NCBI RefSeq assembly: GCF_019703515.2
Contig: NC_059368.1
Span: forward strand, 28,141,289-28,205,288
From: Myxocyprinus asiaticus
Taxonomy: Eukaryota; Chordata; Actinopteri; Cypriniformes; Catostomidae
Reading direction: 5' to 3'
DNA length: 64,000 bases
Shown: positions 1-12,147 of the stretch, piece by piece
Layout of the letters: every line of letters begins with the position of its first letter
How positions within the stretch are numbered: the first letter of the stretch is position 1
Translations under genes and position numbers: made by a program
The notes under the pieces: model-generated
What the model saw: the letters and a program-made list of their open reading frames with translations, nothing else
Told to the model about the DNA's origin: nothing
Databases searched by the model: none

Positions 1-140
1 TCTTCCCCTGTGATCTGGATCTCTTGTATCTCTCCCTCCTCTTCTCCCTCGCCTGAGCCTCCGTCTCTCTCCCTATCCCATGCAGTCGGGTCCGGTTCAT
101 CTCTACAGCAGTGGTGCCCGCTGCCAGGCATTCTCGCCAT
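1..140 (-). CDS. Partial first coding exon of an unidentified gene running off the left edge
   Basis: Reading leftward from the ATG at 140, 46 codons are open to the window edge with no stop. The ATG has A at -3 and G at +4, a strong start context. The peptide begins Met-Ala-Arg-Met-Pro-Gly and becomes acidic and Glu/Gly-rich, ending in an Ile-Gln repeat rich segment. A CpG-bearing block just upstream holds an NRF1-type palindrome and a CCAAT box (separate entry). I do not recognise the protein family. In human, AQP4 is followed in the same orientation by KCTD1, so an alternative 5' exon of kctd1 is the natural guess, but the short KCTD1 N-terminus I know does not match. The end of this exon lies outside the window. 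It could still be a chance ORF. Confidence 0.4.
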   Translation of the reverse strand, partial: MARMPGSGHHCCRDEPDPTAWDRERDGGSGEGEEEGEIQEIQITGE

Positions 141-200
141 ATTGCAGTCTGACAGTGTATGAGTCCCGAGGCAGTGCGCATGCGCTATATTGGACCGCAG
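141..200 (-). promoter_or_regulatory. Promoter-like block: NRF1 palindrome and CCAAT box
   Basis: The palindrome TGCGCATGCGC at 175-185 matches the NRF1 consensus. ATTGG at 189-193 is a CCAAT box on the minus strand. Both lie 35-55 bases upstream of the ATG at 140, a spacing typical of TATA-less CpG promoters with short leaders. The 12-mer TATTGGACCGCAG-like string recurs near 385-398, so part of the block is duplicated. Function is inferred from motifs only. Confidence 0.4.
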
Positions 201-349
201 AGCTGAGATCTTTTTGTGTTTTAGTGACCTTCAGCTATGAGAACAAGCACACACACGCTCTTAAAGGTGCAGAGAAAGGGGAGCTAGAATGTCCAAAATT
301 TAAGCTATGCTCCCATACTCATTCTCAAAACACTTTGAAAAAGAGATAA

Positions 350-1730
350 CACAAGAGAAAGAGACAAAAAGTCAGCTCTACTCTGTATTGGACCGCAGCC
401 GAGTTAGGCAATAAATCTGCAATTATGCCTTCGAACATGCATAATACACACTCACCCACACAGACACACACCTGCTAATTATTAAAGGAGCAAGCAGCTC
501 AGGCAGGCTGACTTGATTTGGGAGTTTCCAGTAGCAGCTGTGATCTTGTCCAACCCTGGGGCCATCAAGTCTATACACTTTGTTGTGTATACAGCCTTTT
601 GTGTAAGTGTGAGAGGAAGAGAGAATGTGACAAAACTGTTCTGAGAGAGAGAGAGAGAGATATGAAGGTGCGATTAGCTGATTTATTTTTTGTGTATAAT
701 CAAGATAATTTCTGCACTGTAAGTGCAGAAGCCAGTAGGCATGAAATACCACACTAAAAATGGTTTCACTGAAAACTCACAAACTCAAAGTCAACTGTAA
801 ATTTAAACAGCTTGTTTGATTGATGTGAGTGGATCATTTAACTTCTGCTGTTCTGATATGCTTTTATGTGCGGTGAGTTCTGAATGCAGCTCAGCTTGAG
901 GCCACTGCAGACTTTCTCCGATTTTCCTTTCACTCTCATAATCAGTGTTGCAACTAAGAGAGGCTTTCACAATAAGAACACAGCCTCTCTAGCTTATTTC
1001 AGTTCTAACTCTTTAAATGCACTGGAATCTTCATGTATACATGATTGTATTCAAGCAGAAATTGCTTTTGGCCCTGTTAATAAAGAGCCATGAACCATCT
1101 GTAAAAACAACAACCTATGCCAATTTTCATTAAATTAATTTGACTCATCCACCGATTTAAGATCATCATACTGTAGATGTGACCTTGATCAAGAACATAT
1201 TCTTAAGTGCTTCTACATTCACGCCTCTCTCCTCTCCCCTTTGTTTGTGTGTGTTGCGAGAACCCTGAGGCAACTGTTGTCTCAGTATGAACAGCACAGA
1301 GCTGAGGTTTGGCTCTGGAGAATAAGGCAGATGTTTGTTTCTGGCGCTATGCCTCAGAGAGATGCAACACATGAGGAAGCGGATTTTAGAGCTCAGTAGG
1401 GCTCAAAGCTAGAGGAGGGCTTCAAAAAAGCTCTATTCATCCATCAGCAAATCAACAGTGATCATCTGACTTATTAACTTTATACGGTCAGAGACTTTCC
1501 ATAGTCTTATGAAAATTTCCTAAAGAAACAGCTCACAACAGAACTTACTTGCATGTAAACATAGTAGCATCAAAATTCTTTGATTGCTAGATTTAGTAAC
1601 TTGCTAGTAGCTCACCATTTTCTTTAACTTAAAGCAGTGTTCTGCTCCTGCATGGGCCCTCCAACACAAAATATTTTGGAAGTCTCCCTTATCTAACAAA
1701 TCCAATTCAACCAACCCAGTCTTCTGGCAT
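350..1730. other. Gene-free stretch
   Basis: Mostly AT-rich single-copy-looking DNA. A short GA run lies at 644-661. No splice-bounded ORF or recognisable element is visible. Confidence 0.5.
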
Positions 1731-1734
1731 GTCA

Positions 1735-2600
1735 TAATAAGTGTATGAAATGGCAACATTTTAAGAGATCGTATGTATTAGCTTGTACAAATCTTCATGC
1801 AATTATTATGATTTTTCTGAAGTTTAACCCCTAACCTAAACCTAACCATGATTTTAATATGGAAGAGAAACATCAATATTGTAGTGTCCTTACGATTTTT
1901 CCTAATTATGACCCCTAACCCAAAACTAAACCTAGGGCCCTATGAAATCTGTTTTATTTATTTCCAAATTCTTTCCTATTACATTATTGACATATGTCAG
2001 TCATCTGTATTGCATAAATAAATATGGAATGAGTAACAAAATGTGTTCACAGACATGTCCTTTCTTAAAATAAAATGTTGGACAGGAGGCTAGCTTAAAG
2101 CTGCAGTATGTAACTTTTTCTGTGTTAAAATACTTTCTTTTATCCAAGCTCAGTATGCAGAGACAACTATTAGTAAGCCATTCACAGGTTAATTTTCTAA
2201 AAAACTGTAAGCACTGTCTTTCTGTGGCAAAAATTGCTCTGTTTGTTTTGAGCGACCCTCTTAGTCCCGCCCCAATAACATTACTCAACCAATGGCGCGA
2301 GTTGGGGATAGGACTATCTCTTTGTCTGACCAACGGCAGACAGGGGGCATATTCAGAAAGCTATTTTGAAAAAAAGTTTATTTTTGCAATTCCGCTTGGT
2401 GGCCCTAGTGGAACAGAAATTACATACTTCAGCTTTAAAGTTGATGTCTTTATTGTATTGATTTTAAATTCTGTTTGTTAATTGGTTGCTCTCTATAAGA
2501 AATAAAAGTTTACCTTTTTGTACGAGCCAAGTCATGCAATACCTTATGATTTCACCATCTTGTACAAATTATAACAAGTTGTCATGAGACTATGTTGAAT
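1735..2600. repeat. Dispersed repeat (family D) split by a TTAA-flanked MITE
   Basis: Segments such as the 'ttgacatatgtcagtcatctgtattgc' area near 1988-2015, the AAAATGTTGGACAGGA string near 2074 and the 'gagccaagtcatgcaatacctta' area near 2525 recur in the same order at 9700-9930, in a copy with clear terminal inverted repeats (9390-10014). Here the copy is older and is interrupted at 2095-2438 by another MITE. Confidence 0.55.
2095..2438. mobile_element. TTAA-flanked MITE (family B), copy 1
   Basis: The element 2099-2434 is flanked on both sides by TTAA (2095-2098 and 2435-2438). Its ends are inverted repeats: AGCTGCAGTATGTAACTT on the left and the complement of AGCTGAAGTATGTAATTTC on the right. 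TTAA target duplication points to piggyBac- or Kolobok-type mobilisation. There is no transposase. Relatives lie at 35492-35878 and, truncated, at about 20950-21157. Confidence 0.75.
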
Positions 2601-4305
2601 TCAAATCATCAGCTCATTAGTAGAGTGTTCCACGACCTGTAAGGGGTGTGTCAGATTAGAAAGTGCAAAAAAATACAGTGCTGGAGTAGCCCGAGGTATA
2701 GTATAAAAACTACAGACACAGATCCCTGGGAGAAACCTGCTGTAAAGTTCCTTTGCTCAAGGCCACAATGGAAATATAGAATCTAATGTCGGTAACTCAA
2801 GTTCCTGGGTTACCCCTAGCTAGAACTTAACCAGCAACCCTTGAGTTAGAAGCTCCAATTCTTTATCAGTAAGCTACCGGGTAATGCTGGACTTGTATCT
2901 AATTTCTCTACTCTGCAGAGTACACTTAAATCCCTGTGTGAGGATGAGCCTCCATTTTGAAATAAGAGACCTCTCTTATTTGTCTCATTCTGTTATTCCT
3001 GCCCACAGGCATGTCACCAGAAACAGCTCTGACATCTCTAAAGGAAAGAGAAGTGAGGAGAGAAAGACAGAGCAAAAAATTAAACCCTCCTTTCCGCATT
3101 TAAATTCTCGTTAGCAGAGCCCATTTCACACCTAGATACCCAATTAGCAATTAGCAAAGCTTTAAAGTGTAGTCCTGAGCCGGGGCCCTGATCCCGGCCA
3201 GATTTGTATGCGCTTTGTGCAGATAGCGATAAGAGAGAGGCTGAATACATGTATAGTTTTAAATTTAATTTCATAATCATTTGCATGGCAGGGTAGCCTG
3301 CGGGCGAGAGGGAAAATAACATGCCCACTCTTCAAAAGGGAGATCAGGCTCGTTACATGGCTGTGTGGAGGATTGGAGAGGGGCTTTTTTTTTTTTTATG
3401 TGCAGGCAGGTAATATGTTCCCTGACTAATCTGAAGAGATAGAGAAGTTCAGAGGAAGCACTTTTTAAAAAACAGTGTGAGCGCAGCATCACAAATTGCC
3501 TCTCCCTCCGAGGCTTGGGAGAGAATGAAAGAGCGAGAGAGAGAGACACCAAGGTGCGATAGCTGAACCTACTGCCAGAGCCCAAGGCAGTCAAAAAAAA
3601 AAAAAAAAAAAAAGTAGAGTTAACTACTGAATGTGTGAGTGTGTGTCTGGGTATGAACAGCTCAGAGAGTGATAGAAACCATATTTAAGTGGGCCAACAC
3701 AGTGTGTGACCAAGTATGCATCTATGAGTAAGAAAGACTGGACATGACAAAGCACCTGTAGAACATATAGGATCTATTCACAATAGTCTGTTTAGTGAAC
3801 GGTTACTGTTCATTTCACATTTATGTGGTACAGTAGAGAGACAGGAAGACGGAAAGACTTGCATGACATCTTGTACTTTCCTGGCCTTAATCTAATCCAT
3901 ATTCATTGGTGCATATGCATAAATATGGATGAAACGGTAAAGACAGTGTGAGGATTAGTAACCTGTGTTTGAGGTGATTCCAAGCTCACATTAACGTGTT
4001 GAATATTCTAGTCAGAGTGAGTCAGAAAACTCAGCAACTATGCCCTGTTCGTGGGCAGCAATTCAGCATCTGCTCCTCAACTCACTGCAAAATACATTGT
4101 CTGTGTACGTGCATTTTAGTGGGTGCTTGTGTCCTGTGCAGGAATGCTTGTGTTCTTTGCAAGACCAATTACATTTGTACTTTATGATCCCCTAAAGTTA
4201 TACAAGACTTTTTCCAGATTTAGCAGACGAAGCAGTGCTGACTATTTCACCCACACACACATACCGATTCTGTCTGTGTTTATTCCTCAGGTAAACCAAC
4301 ATGCA
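2601..4305. other. Gene-free stretch
   Basis: No coding exon or complete element is visible. Poly-T at 3387-3398 and poly-A at 3593-3613. The block 3120-3500 is richer in G+C and contains CAATTAGCAATTAGCAAAG-type homeobox-like sites, so it could be regulatory, but nothing in it is decisive. Confidence 0.4.
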
Positions 4306-4310
4306 TTGCT

Positions 4311-4650
4311 GTAGCCCTTATTCACGTTAGCGCCATCTTTGATTTTTAATGGGAATGACAACGAGGCTGTGAGGAATAGACTTACAGCCTCTTCAATGGG
4401 CTGTACTGCAGTTAAAAGTATTTTTGGATCGTTCTTCGGACAAACCATTTATAAAATATCTGTCCAATGACATTCAATATACAAAGAACTCATCATGAGT
4501 TTTGGAAAATCAGATGTGAACTAGGAGCTTTATACAGCTTTACACTGTTCGTACCATTGAAGGGATGGTAAGTTTATCCCTCCCAGCCTCGTTGTCATTC
4601 CCATTAAAAATCAAAGATGGCGCTAGATTGAATAAGGTCCATAGGGCTAC
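4311..4650. repeat. Fold-back MITE with long near-perfect inverted arms
   Basis: The left arm (about 4311-4366) and right arm (about 4595-4650) are inverted copies: both carry GCGCCATCTTTGATTTTTAA or its complement, followed by ATGGGAATGACAACGAGGCTG or its complement. The outermost bases GTAGCCCT and AGGGCTAC mirror each other. About 230 bases lie between the arms. The transcript would form a hairpin of roughly 50 pairs. No clear target duplication is visible. Confidence 0.7.
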
Positions 4651-4659
4651 TTTAAACCC

Positions 4660-5312
4660 TCATTCACCATACTCCTGACAATATTCACTTTAATGGCATC
4701 ACAATAATTATTTCTGAATATAATGTCAAATCCTGTTTGTAGAATTAAAGTACTCTTATAAGTGTGACTTCCTGTATCTCTTTTAAGTGTGGTCCAGGTG
4801 TAATTGTGACGACTGTCCTTGCTAATTACAGCTCCCTTTGTTCATCTGCTTGTGTGCTGCTAGACGAGTGATGAACAAAGATAATTTATTTAAAAAACAT
4901 TTTGGTGGGTTGTCATTTCAGTAGTTCACATGTTAATGCAATCCATGAAGAGAGGTGAAGGTAAACAAATTGGCTCGCTGTCCACAAGATGGCCCAAGCT
5001 AAGTGAATACCCCCCTGGACTTCAAGTTGAGTTTAGTAACAGTAGAAATAAGGTTATGGAGGGATGCCAGAAGAACTGTCGCAACGGTGAGGTAAGCAGC
5101 AGTTTATACATGCTACCTCTAGCGTTGTGATTGGTCGTTTTAAATGAACATGCTCCTGCTGAACTTTGTTTGGAAACTCCATTTAAAAACACATATTTTC
5201 TGTCATTATGAGAAGCATGTACATGCAGATTGGTTAATGAAAAAGATGATAGATAGATATATGGATGTACAGACAATAGATAGATAGATAGACAGACAGA
5301 CAGATGTGGCTG
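4660..5312. other. Gene-free stretch with a GATA/GACA microsatellite
   Basis: Single-copy-looking sequence ending in a degenerate tetranucleotide run (GATA)n then (GACA)n at about 5247-5305. No coding potential is visible. Confidence 0.5.
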
Positions 5313-6072
5313 TGCACTGAAAACCCTAAGTTGACCCTACTCACCTGATTGAGTAAATTTGTTCCCTCAGAACTTGTGTAATCAAGTTCACTTAAATTGG
5401 TGTTCATATAGAATGAACTTAACTGTAATTACATTAAGATAACTAGATGCAAGTAGACAGAACTGTGATTTGCCCTTTTAAATGTAGTTTTTCAACCTAA
5501 CAATTTTATTTGAATGGACTCAAATTTAGTTCATACAATAATAATCCTTAATAAAGATTCTTATAATGTATTATAGGTCAATCATTAAAAAAACAAACAA
5601 ACAAAAAACAAAACAGTTCTCCACAGAAATGCACAGACACCTGTACTTCAGTTGCACATGCACAATAAAGATCTATCATAGTACTAACAGGGTCCAACTT
5701 AACGAAAGGGGACACAGATCACCCTAATGGGGACATCACACAAAACAATTATTTGCAACAATACAACAACTAATACTACAAGAAAGCTAAAACCTCTATG
5801 AATTCTTCATAACAAATATTTAAATGCCCCATATGTTCCCTTTGACCAAGGAAACAATCAAGTAATTCAAGCGCAATGCATTGTGGTTATTCCCCATACT
5901 TTCAATTTTGTACGCAATAGTTTGAGTTGTTTACACTTAAAATCTTAAGACTATGGATTGTTTTAAGAAAAATTAGTTCACTGAACTTAGATATTTGAGT
6001 TTTTGTCAAGTAATGTTTAATTAAATCAACTTGATTTTTCCATTAATGACAACATGAGGGTTTACAATGTAC
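5313..6072. mobile_element. Non-autonomous DNA element (family E), full-length copy
   Basis: The left end CACTGAAAACCCTAAGTTG (from 5315) and the right end (to about 6070), whose complement reads ACATTGTAAACCCTCATGTT, form terminal inverted repeats. Sub-terminal AACTTGA/TCAAGTT motifs recur near both ends. The interior (5630-5900) aligns closely with 8938-9180, including GGGGACACAGATCACCC and GCTAAAACCTCTATGAATTC. There is no transposase, so it is a non-autonomous family; the superfamily is not determined. Confidence 0.7.
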
Positions 6073-6360
6073 AGTACGGCACACAGAAGTCTAAATGCCC
6101 CCTCTAGTGCACAATAGTATGCCTTCTTGCGTATCACCCTTGTCCTGTCAACCAAATTAAACTATATCTTGAGAACTCCAATTTCAGATCACACAGCAGC
6201 CTACAACGCACGTTATCCAAATTGCAATCAAAGAGCGTGTACACAGTAGTGCCACAGCTGTAAGCCAAAAAGTTAAACTTATGGGAACAGTAGAATGGTC
6301 ATAGAATTCATCTAACGTTAATCCTGGTGTAACAATTAGAACAGGGGATCTTCAGATTTG
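6073..6360. other. Gene-free stretch
   Basis: No element or exon recognised; it leads into the CpG-rich block that follows. Confidence 0.4.
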
Positions 6361-7130
6361 ATCCTGAGCACGTGCATGTTGCTCGCGCTCTGAGCGTGCA
6401 GCAGCTGCAGCGCATTACAGAAGATGAAAATGAAGGAATGTCTGCTGGATATTTTAAAGGGCTTTAAAATTGCGATTAACATTGAGAACCATCATCGAAC
6501 ACAAACAAAGAAGAAGAAGGGGGGAAAAAAAAAAGTGTTACAATATTGTAAAATTCGTCGTTTGGACAACACAAGACCTTATGGTAGGAACACAAAAGCA
6601 CCCGCGGCACAACAGTCCCAAAAGCTGTCCTTTAATAGATTTCCAAAAACCCTTTCCACATTCGCTGTGCACGCAGACATTCTAAACGTGTTCAAAGAGC
6701 GTGCGACTTATCGCAGCGCGTCGCGAAACCGAATCAAGGACGCCGTTCCGATATCGCGCGAATTATTCGAGGCTGCGCTACAGAACAGTTCTACAAATGA
6801 CACCGCACAAAGTGCAGTTTTTCATTGCCGTTGAACACATCGGTAAGCGTCAGGAGATAAAATGCGAGAGGATAAATATTTGTTTTGTCCCAAACGCACT
6901 CATCCTCTGGCACATGCGTACATGCAGCTGCGCTCTGAAGACCCGCTGCCTCTCTCTCTGGGTAGAAAAAACCCCCCACAAAGCCCAATCTGGCGCTTCT
7001 CACCTGGAACATCGGACATCCAGCGACGTGTCACCTCTCTGTGTCTGGGCTCCTGTCCGCGCCCCTCGCTCAAGCACTGAGGAATGGAGCCCAGCTGAAG
7101 GTAGCTGAAGCTGAATTCACAGAGAGTCGC
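6361..7130. promoter_or_regulatory. CpG-rich, promoter-like block
   Basis: CpG density is far above the surroundings, especially at 6690-6790 (for example GCAGCGCGTCGCGAAACCG) and 7025-7070. A CACGTG E-box is at 6369-6374 and CAGCTG sites occur at 6400-6405 and 6923-6928. ORFs cross it in several frames but none resembles a known protein. It could be a promoter or first exon of an alternative transcript of the gene to the left, or an enhancer. This reading rests on composition alone. Confidence 0.35.
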
Positions 7131-7168
7131 TCCAGGGGTTTCACAACACCTCTGGGCCAGACCCGGAT

Positions 7169-7170
<2 letters not shown>

Positions 7171-7212
<42 letters not shown>
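7171..7212. repeat. (GA)n microsatellite
   Basis: Nearly pure GA dinucleotides with a single interrupting AA. It creates the artificial Ser-Leu and Arg-Glu runs in ORFs crossing it. Confidence 0.9.
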
Positions 7213-7213
<1 letters not shown>

Positions 7214-7269
7214 ACAAACGCCCCTGCAGATCTCTGCTCACAACACTTCGGGACAACTAGTCAATTAAG

Positions 7270-7839
7270 CGATCACAAGAATAAGCTATTTGCAATACAC
7301 ACACGAAAAAAATGTGCAATTTTACGTATTCTAGAATGCAAAAATATTATGTTTTTTTTTTCTGCGTAAAACAGTCGTCTTCCTTCCTACATCTTGCAGC
7401 GGGGAGGCAGATTTGAATGGTTATGATTAGTTTTGATGGAACGCTGCCGCAGGCGCTTCCTGCAAATGGATGGTGTGTGCACGCACACGGGCGCGCTCAC
7501 AGAGGGGGAGAGGGCCATTACACAGATTGAAACCGGTGTCATTTTTGTTAGTTTTATGTACATGTGTGTCTTTTGAAAATTCGAAATGCGCAGCAAACTG
7601 AGTGTTTCCAATTTTGGTGTGACTTGTTGAATTTGATCATTGCATTCACAACGACACAATGCATACAAAAATGGCCTATTCACTCAATCTGCTTATGCAC
7701 AAACATGTGGCCATCTACTACCTTAGTGAAATTACATTTGACGTGCATGCATCAAATACTATGAGATGCCATATTACATACAGGACAATATGATGTGCAT
7801 GAGCAAAGATGGGAGGATAGTCACAATCTGACATTTCAA

Positions 7840-7881
<42 letters not shown>

Positions 7882-8880
7882 AGGCCAGTGCATTATAGCT
7901 GACTCCAGTGATCCAGTCTCTCTATGGAGACAGACTTATCTTTAGTTAAACAAATGCTTTCTTTCTTTCTTTCTTTCTTGCTTTCTTTCTCTGTCTCTCT
8001 CCAGTGCTTGCTGTTTGTCACTCTGACAGTAGAAGGGATGATAGAGGGTATTAATCTCAGTCCATTCTCATTGAGAGTGCTGCCACTCTTCCACATCTCT
8101 GGTAATGAGACACATCATTTATCTGCCTGTTATGTGTGTGTTTGGGGTTGTCAGCCACAGCCATGAACCCCATTTGTGTGTTTTTGTACGTGTGTGTGAG
8201 AGAGAGATTTTTGTGTGTTGTCGGGTATGCAAGGCAAATAGCGAGAAGGTGTGAGGAAGTAGGTGTGTAAACTGTGCAAAAAAGTGTGTTTGCATGTTTA
8301 TGTGCGTGTGTGGCACCTTCTCAGTTCACTCCAGGCACTGTGAGAATCAAATAATTTCATGCAGCGAGCAGAAGGGGAAATGAACTGAGCCATGAGCCAT
8401 AATAAAATTATCCAAATGTTATTATGGCGCCGGCTGCCTCTGTCCTACTTTAATACACATTTCAGCTCCTCCGGGTCTCCTGTTGGCACTAGCCCTGCTG
8501 AATAAATCAACATTAGCTTATGTCTAAATTATTAAGGAAGTGACTTAGGCTCCTGTTTATTGTATAAATTATTAGGAGGGTGAAAGTGTTAAATGCTTGA
8601 TTTGCCATCTAAAATTCTAAATTCCCCAAGAAACTGCTATTTCGGCACGTTTCCGCATGGTGCGCTTGTGGTAGGTACTATATATACATGTGTGCCTGGC
8701 TGTATGTGTGTATTTGCAGGGATATAAATCCCTGGGGTTGATCTGATAGAGTTAGAATGGAAATGGGAGTGTTTTTCCTCTGTGCTGAGATTAGTTTTCA
8801 AAATGTATCATAAAATGGATAGTTCACATTCACAAAACACAAAAGTCACTAAAATGGTGCTAAATGCACACCAACTGCTT
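7270..8880. other. Gene-free stretch with microsatellites and a possible conserved non-coding element
   Basis: An (AC)n run lies at 7842-7876 and a (TTTC)n run at about 7958-7992. The stretch 8390-8620 is AT-rich, without repeats, and contains several TAAT/ATTA cores (for example CTAAATTATTAAGGAAGTG and AAATTATTAGGAGGG). It reads like a conserved non-coding element, but conservation cannot be judged here. Confidence 0.35.
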
Positions 8881-8899
8881 TGTTGTTATTTTTTGTTGT

Positions 8900-9381
8900 A
8901 AACAGCAAAAAAAAAAACAAACAAAAAAAAAAAAAAAAACACACGTACTTCAGTTGCACATGAACAAGGAGAACTGAGATAGTTTTAAAAAGGTCCAAAT
9001 TGACCAAAGGGGACACAGATCACCCAAATGGTGACATCACATGAAACAACTATTTGCAGTGAAACAACATAAACAAAAGCACAACAGAGCTAAAACCTCT
9101 ATGAATTCTTAATAACATCTATTTATTCTCCCATATCTTCCCCTTGACCAAGGAAACACAAGCACAAGTTCATGCACAAGTCATGGTGGCTATTCCACAT
9201 AGCCTTGATTTTGTACTCAAGAGTTATTAACACTTAAAATCTCAAATCTATGGATTAAAAAAATAAGTTCAAGGAACTTAAATATTTGAGTTATGAGCCC
9301 ACAACTAGACATTTCAAGTGATGTTTAATTAAGACAACTTGATTTTTCCAGTAATAACAACATTAGGGTTTACAGTGGTGT
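8900..9381. mobile_element. Family E DNA element, left-truncated copy
   Basis: Homologous to 5600-6070: it shares TACTTCAGTTGCACATG, GGGGACACAGATCACCC, GAGCTAAAACCTCTATGAAT and the right terminal repeat ATTAGGGTTTACAGTG at 9362-9377. An A-rich tract (8909-8939) replaces the left end, and the left inverted repeat is missing. Confidence 0.65.
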
Positions 9382-9389
9382 TGCCATTT

Positions 9390-10014
9390 TATAAAAGCAA
9401 CAAGCCACTCAAAACAGTGTGTTACAGTGATTTTACCACAGTTAAGGGGAGTTTAGGTACTCCACGCCATGTCACAAGAAATCATAAGAAATCATACAAG
9501 TCGGCTTGTACAAGAATATATGACTTTTGCTCCCAAAGAGAAAACTAAACGAACCAATAAACAATGTTATAATGACTTTTCCTATAAGTTTAACTCCTAA
9601 CCCAAACCCTAATCATAAACCATGATTTTAAAAATAACTTTTGTGTACCAAAGAAAAAAGAAAACATCAGCGTTTGGTCTGAGAAGAGGGAAACATATTA
9701 CAGGTTATTGACATACATCATTCATTTGTATTGCCTAAATAAATATGAAATGAGTTAACAAATTTGTTCATAGACCTTTCCTTTAAAAAATGTTGGATAG
9801 GATTGTATTGCATCCATTTGAAATCCTGTTTGTTGATTAGTCTCTATGGGAAGAAAAGTCGTACATTTTCACGTGAGCCAAGTCGTACGATATCTTATAA
9901 TTTTGCCATCTTGTCCACATTATTAGTAGTTATGAGTAGTTATGAGACTTGATGTTGCCCTTACCCATGGTAAAATCACTGTAACGCACACTTCGTGTTG
10001 CTTATTGCTTTATT
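9390..10014. mobile_element. Non-autonomous DNA element (family D) with 28-40 bp inverted ends
   Basis: GTTACAGTGATTTTACCA near 9421 is mirrored by TGGTAAAATCACTGTAAC near 9968. The match continues outward weakly to AAAGCAACAAG at 9396 and CTTGTTGCTT-like sequence near 10000. Its interior is related to 1735-2600. It contains the Pro-less 'cctaacccaaaccctaa' tract typical of fish MITEs and no transposase. Confidence 0.65.
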
Positions 10015-12147
10015 TCCAGCTCACAAGTCTTTAAATAGGTCACATGAAAACTTATTTTATACAGTAACATGAGGTGACCTGAACAATAACCCTTTCAATA
10101 AAACAAAAATGTAATTGATGGAGAGCTCTGATAGGTTTATTTCATACTGATTTCCATTATTTATGCTTTCAGTCACTCATAGAGACAATTGCATAAAGGT
10201 CATTAAGCTTTGCAGAGGGAGATCTTGATTGGATCAAAATTGTGTTTCACATGAGACCCCATCAATTTAACACTGAAACCATGTTATATATATATATATA
10301 TGTGAGAATCTACATCCAGAGAGATCAGGCATTTCTGAAGATGTGGACCCAACCTTCCACATAGAGCCGTCTCTTTAATTTGTCTCCAGGAATATTCATT
10401 GGGCTGCTTAATATTATACAAAACCAGTGTGAGCTTGCATGAATATTCATAGTCATATTGTTTATTGTGTTTAGCCCCTGGCCCTGCTTCAAACCGACAC
10501 TGCTTCAAACTTCCCTCATTTGTGCATTGTGTATGTGCATGTGTGTGTGTGTGTGTGCATCTGAGTCTGTCTATGCTTTTGCAATTTTCATCACTTGTTT
10601 AGGGGTTTAATGTCTATAATGACTTTTGTGTCTGTGAAGTCGGATTAATGCACACTCATTCACACACTAAAGTCTTTGATGCTGGTAGTCAGTTGTTTGG
10701 GCAGCTCTCTATGTGCACTGTGATGGCCATCTCCTCTGAAGTCACATGGGAAAATAAATATTTCAACAGACTAACTGCTGTGATTTTTTTCTTTCCCCAA
10801 TTAATTTAAATGGGGCAATTAAGATTTTAAATTAAATAAATAGCTGAGGGAGGAATTGAAGTGAATGAGGCTTCCACTGTTGCTTTCAAAAGCCTTGGGA
10901 TTAACCACATACTTAATTATAAATAAAAATATAAGCACTTGTACATTTCATTCCTTCCCATTCTTTTTTATTTTTATTTTTTATGTACACACATGCACAT
11001 ACATCCACACACAACTCTAGTAAGTAAAATAAAGTGTGATAAAAGTGAGACAAGCCTGCAGGGTGGCAGAGACAGAATGACTTGGGAAACATCATCATCG
11101 TGTGCTGTCTACTGCATTCTACAGAGTCCTGGTTTGATCACACACACCAAAGAAAAGAGGTAAACGGTCCCTCCTCTTCCCCAGAAACAAAAACAGCAAA
11201 AATCTGGAGTGTCTCAACAACAGATAAACAAATCTGCTCAACATTACTGGAGTCGTTGGTTAACAGCGCTGTTTAATGATGTGTCGCCCTCTGCTGGTAA
11301 GTTGATGTAAATGCTTGTTACAGGAATTCTCACACTGATAAATGAAGAGATGTCATAAGAGCAATGAAGATCTGGTTACTAATAGACACACAAAATAAAT
11401 TCAAGATTGCTTGAAAATTATTGTTGGAAACTTGATTTAAAATTTTTGGCCAGTACTAAATTCCCACAATTCAAATTTTTTTATTGCATAGTTTATAGCG
11501 CCACTATCATTATAAAATATGGAAAATAATAATAATAATAATAAAAAATGTGTAGGTGTGTCCAAACATTTGATTGATAACGTATAAGAATCAAACATGA
11601 TTAATAACACACAGTTATATAATAATCAACTTAAATGATTTTATTTTATAACAAAGTTGCATATTAACATGAAAGAACTGATATTGTGATGATGCATGTC
11701 TGAAAATGATATCAAACAAAATTACACAATCACTCAATTTTGAATGATAAAAGAAGAAAAAAGTTGACATTGCACTAGTAAATTATTTTTGATTGTGTAC
11801 ACGTGCTCTTGAGACTATAGGTAGGTGAAAGCACAATATATAATTGTGTTCTGTGAGTGTGTCTCTCATATATATAATCATAAAATCATACATTAAAAAA
11901 AATCTGAAGCATTTTAGGTCAAAATTCAAATCATAAATCATTCAGGGCTGCAATCAAACATATTTTTGACAATACTATTTAAAGACATAATATTCATAAC
12001 AATAAAGAAAACAACTTAAAAATAATCTACAAGAGATGTAAGGGAGAGGGAGGTGCAGGAGGAGACGAGGGGGTTTATTCATACAGAGTGCACTGAGAAG
12101 GAAAATTATATGCATTATTATAGTGATAATCTAATCATGACCCCTGA
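10015..12147. other. Gene-free stretch
   Basis: Short (TA)n at 10285-10302 and (GT)n at 10540-10557. Two AT-rich non-repetitive pieces (10370-10470 with two GAATATTCAT sites, and 10780-10900 with CCCCAATTAATTTAAATGGGG) look like candidate regulatory DNA. The rest is AT-rich. The aqp4 3' untranslated region may extend into the right part; AATAAA on the minus strand occurs at 12074-12079 and 11480-11485, but no end can be assigned. Confidence 0.35.
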
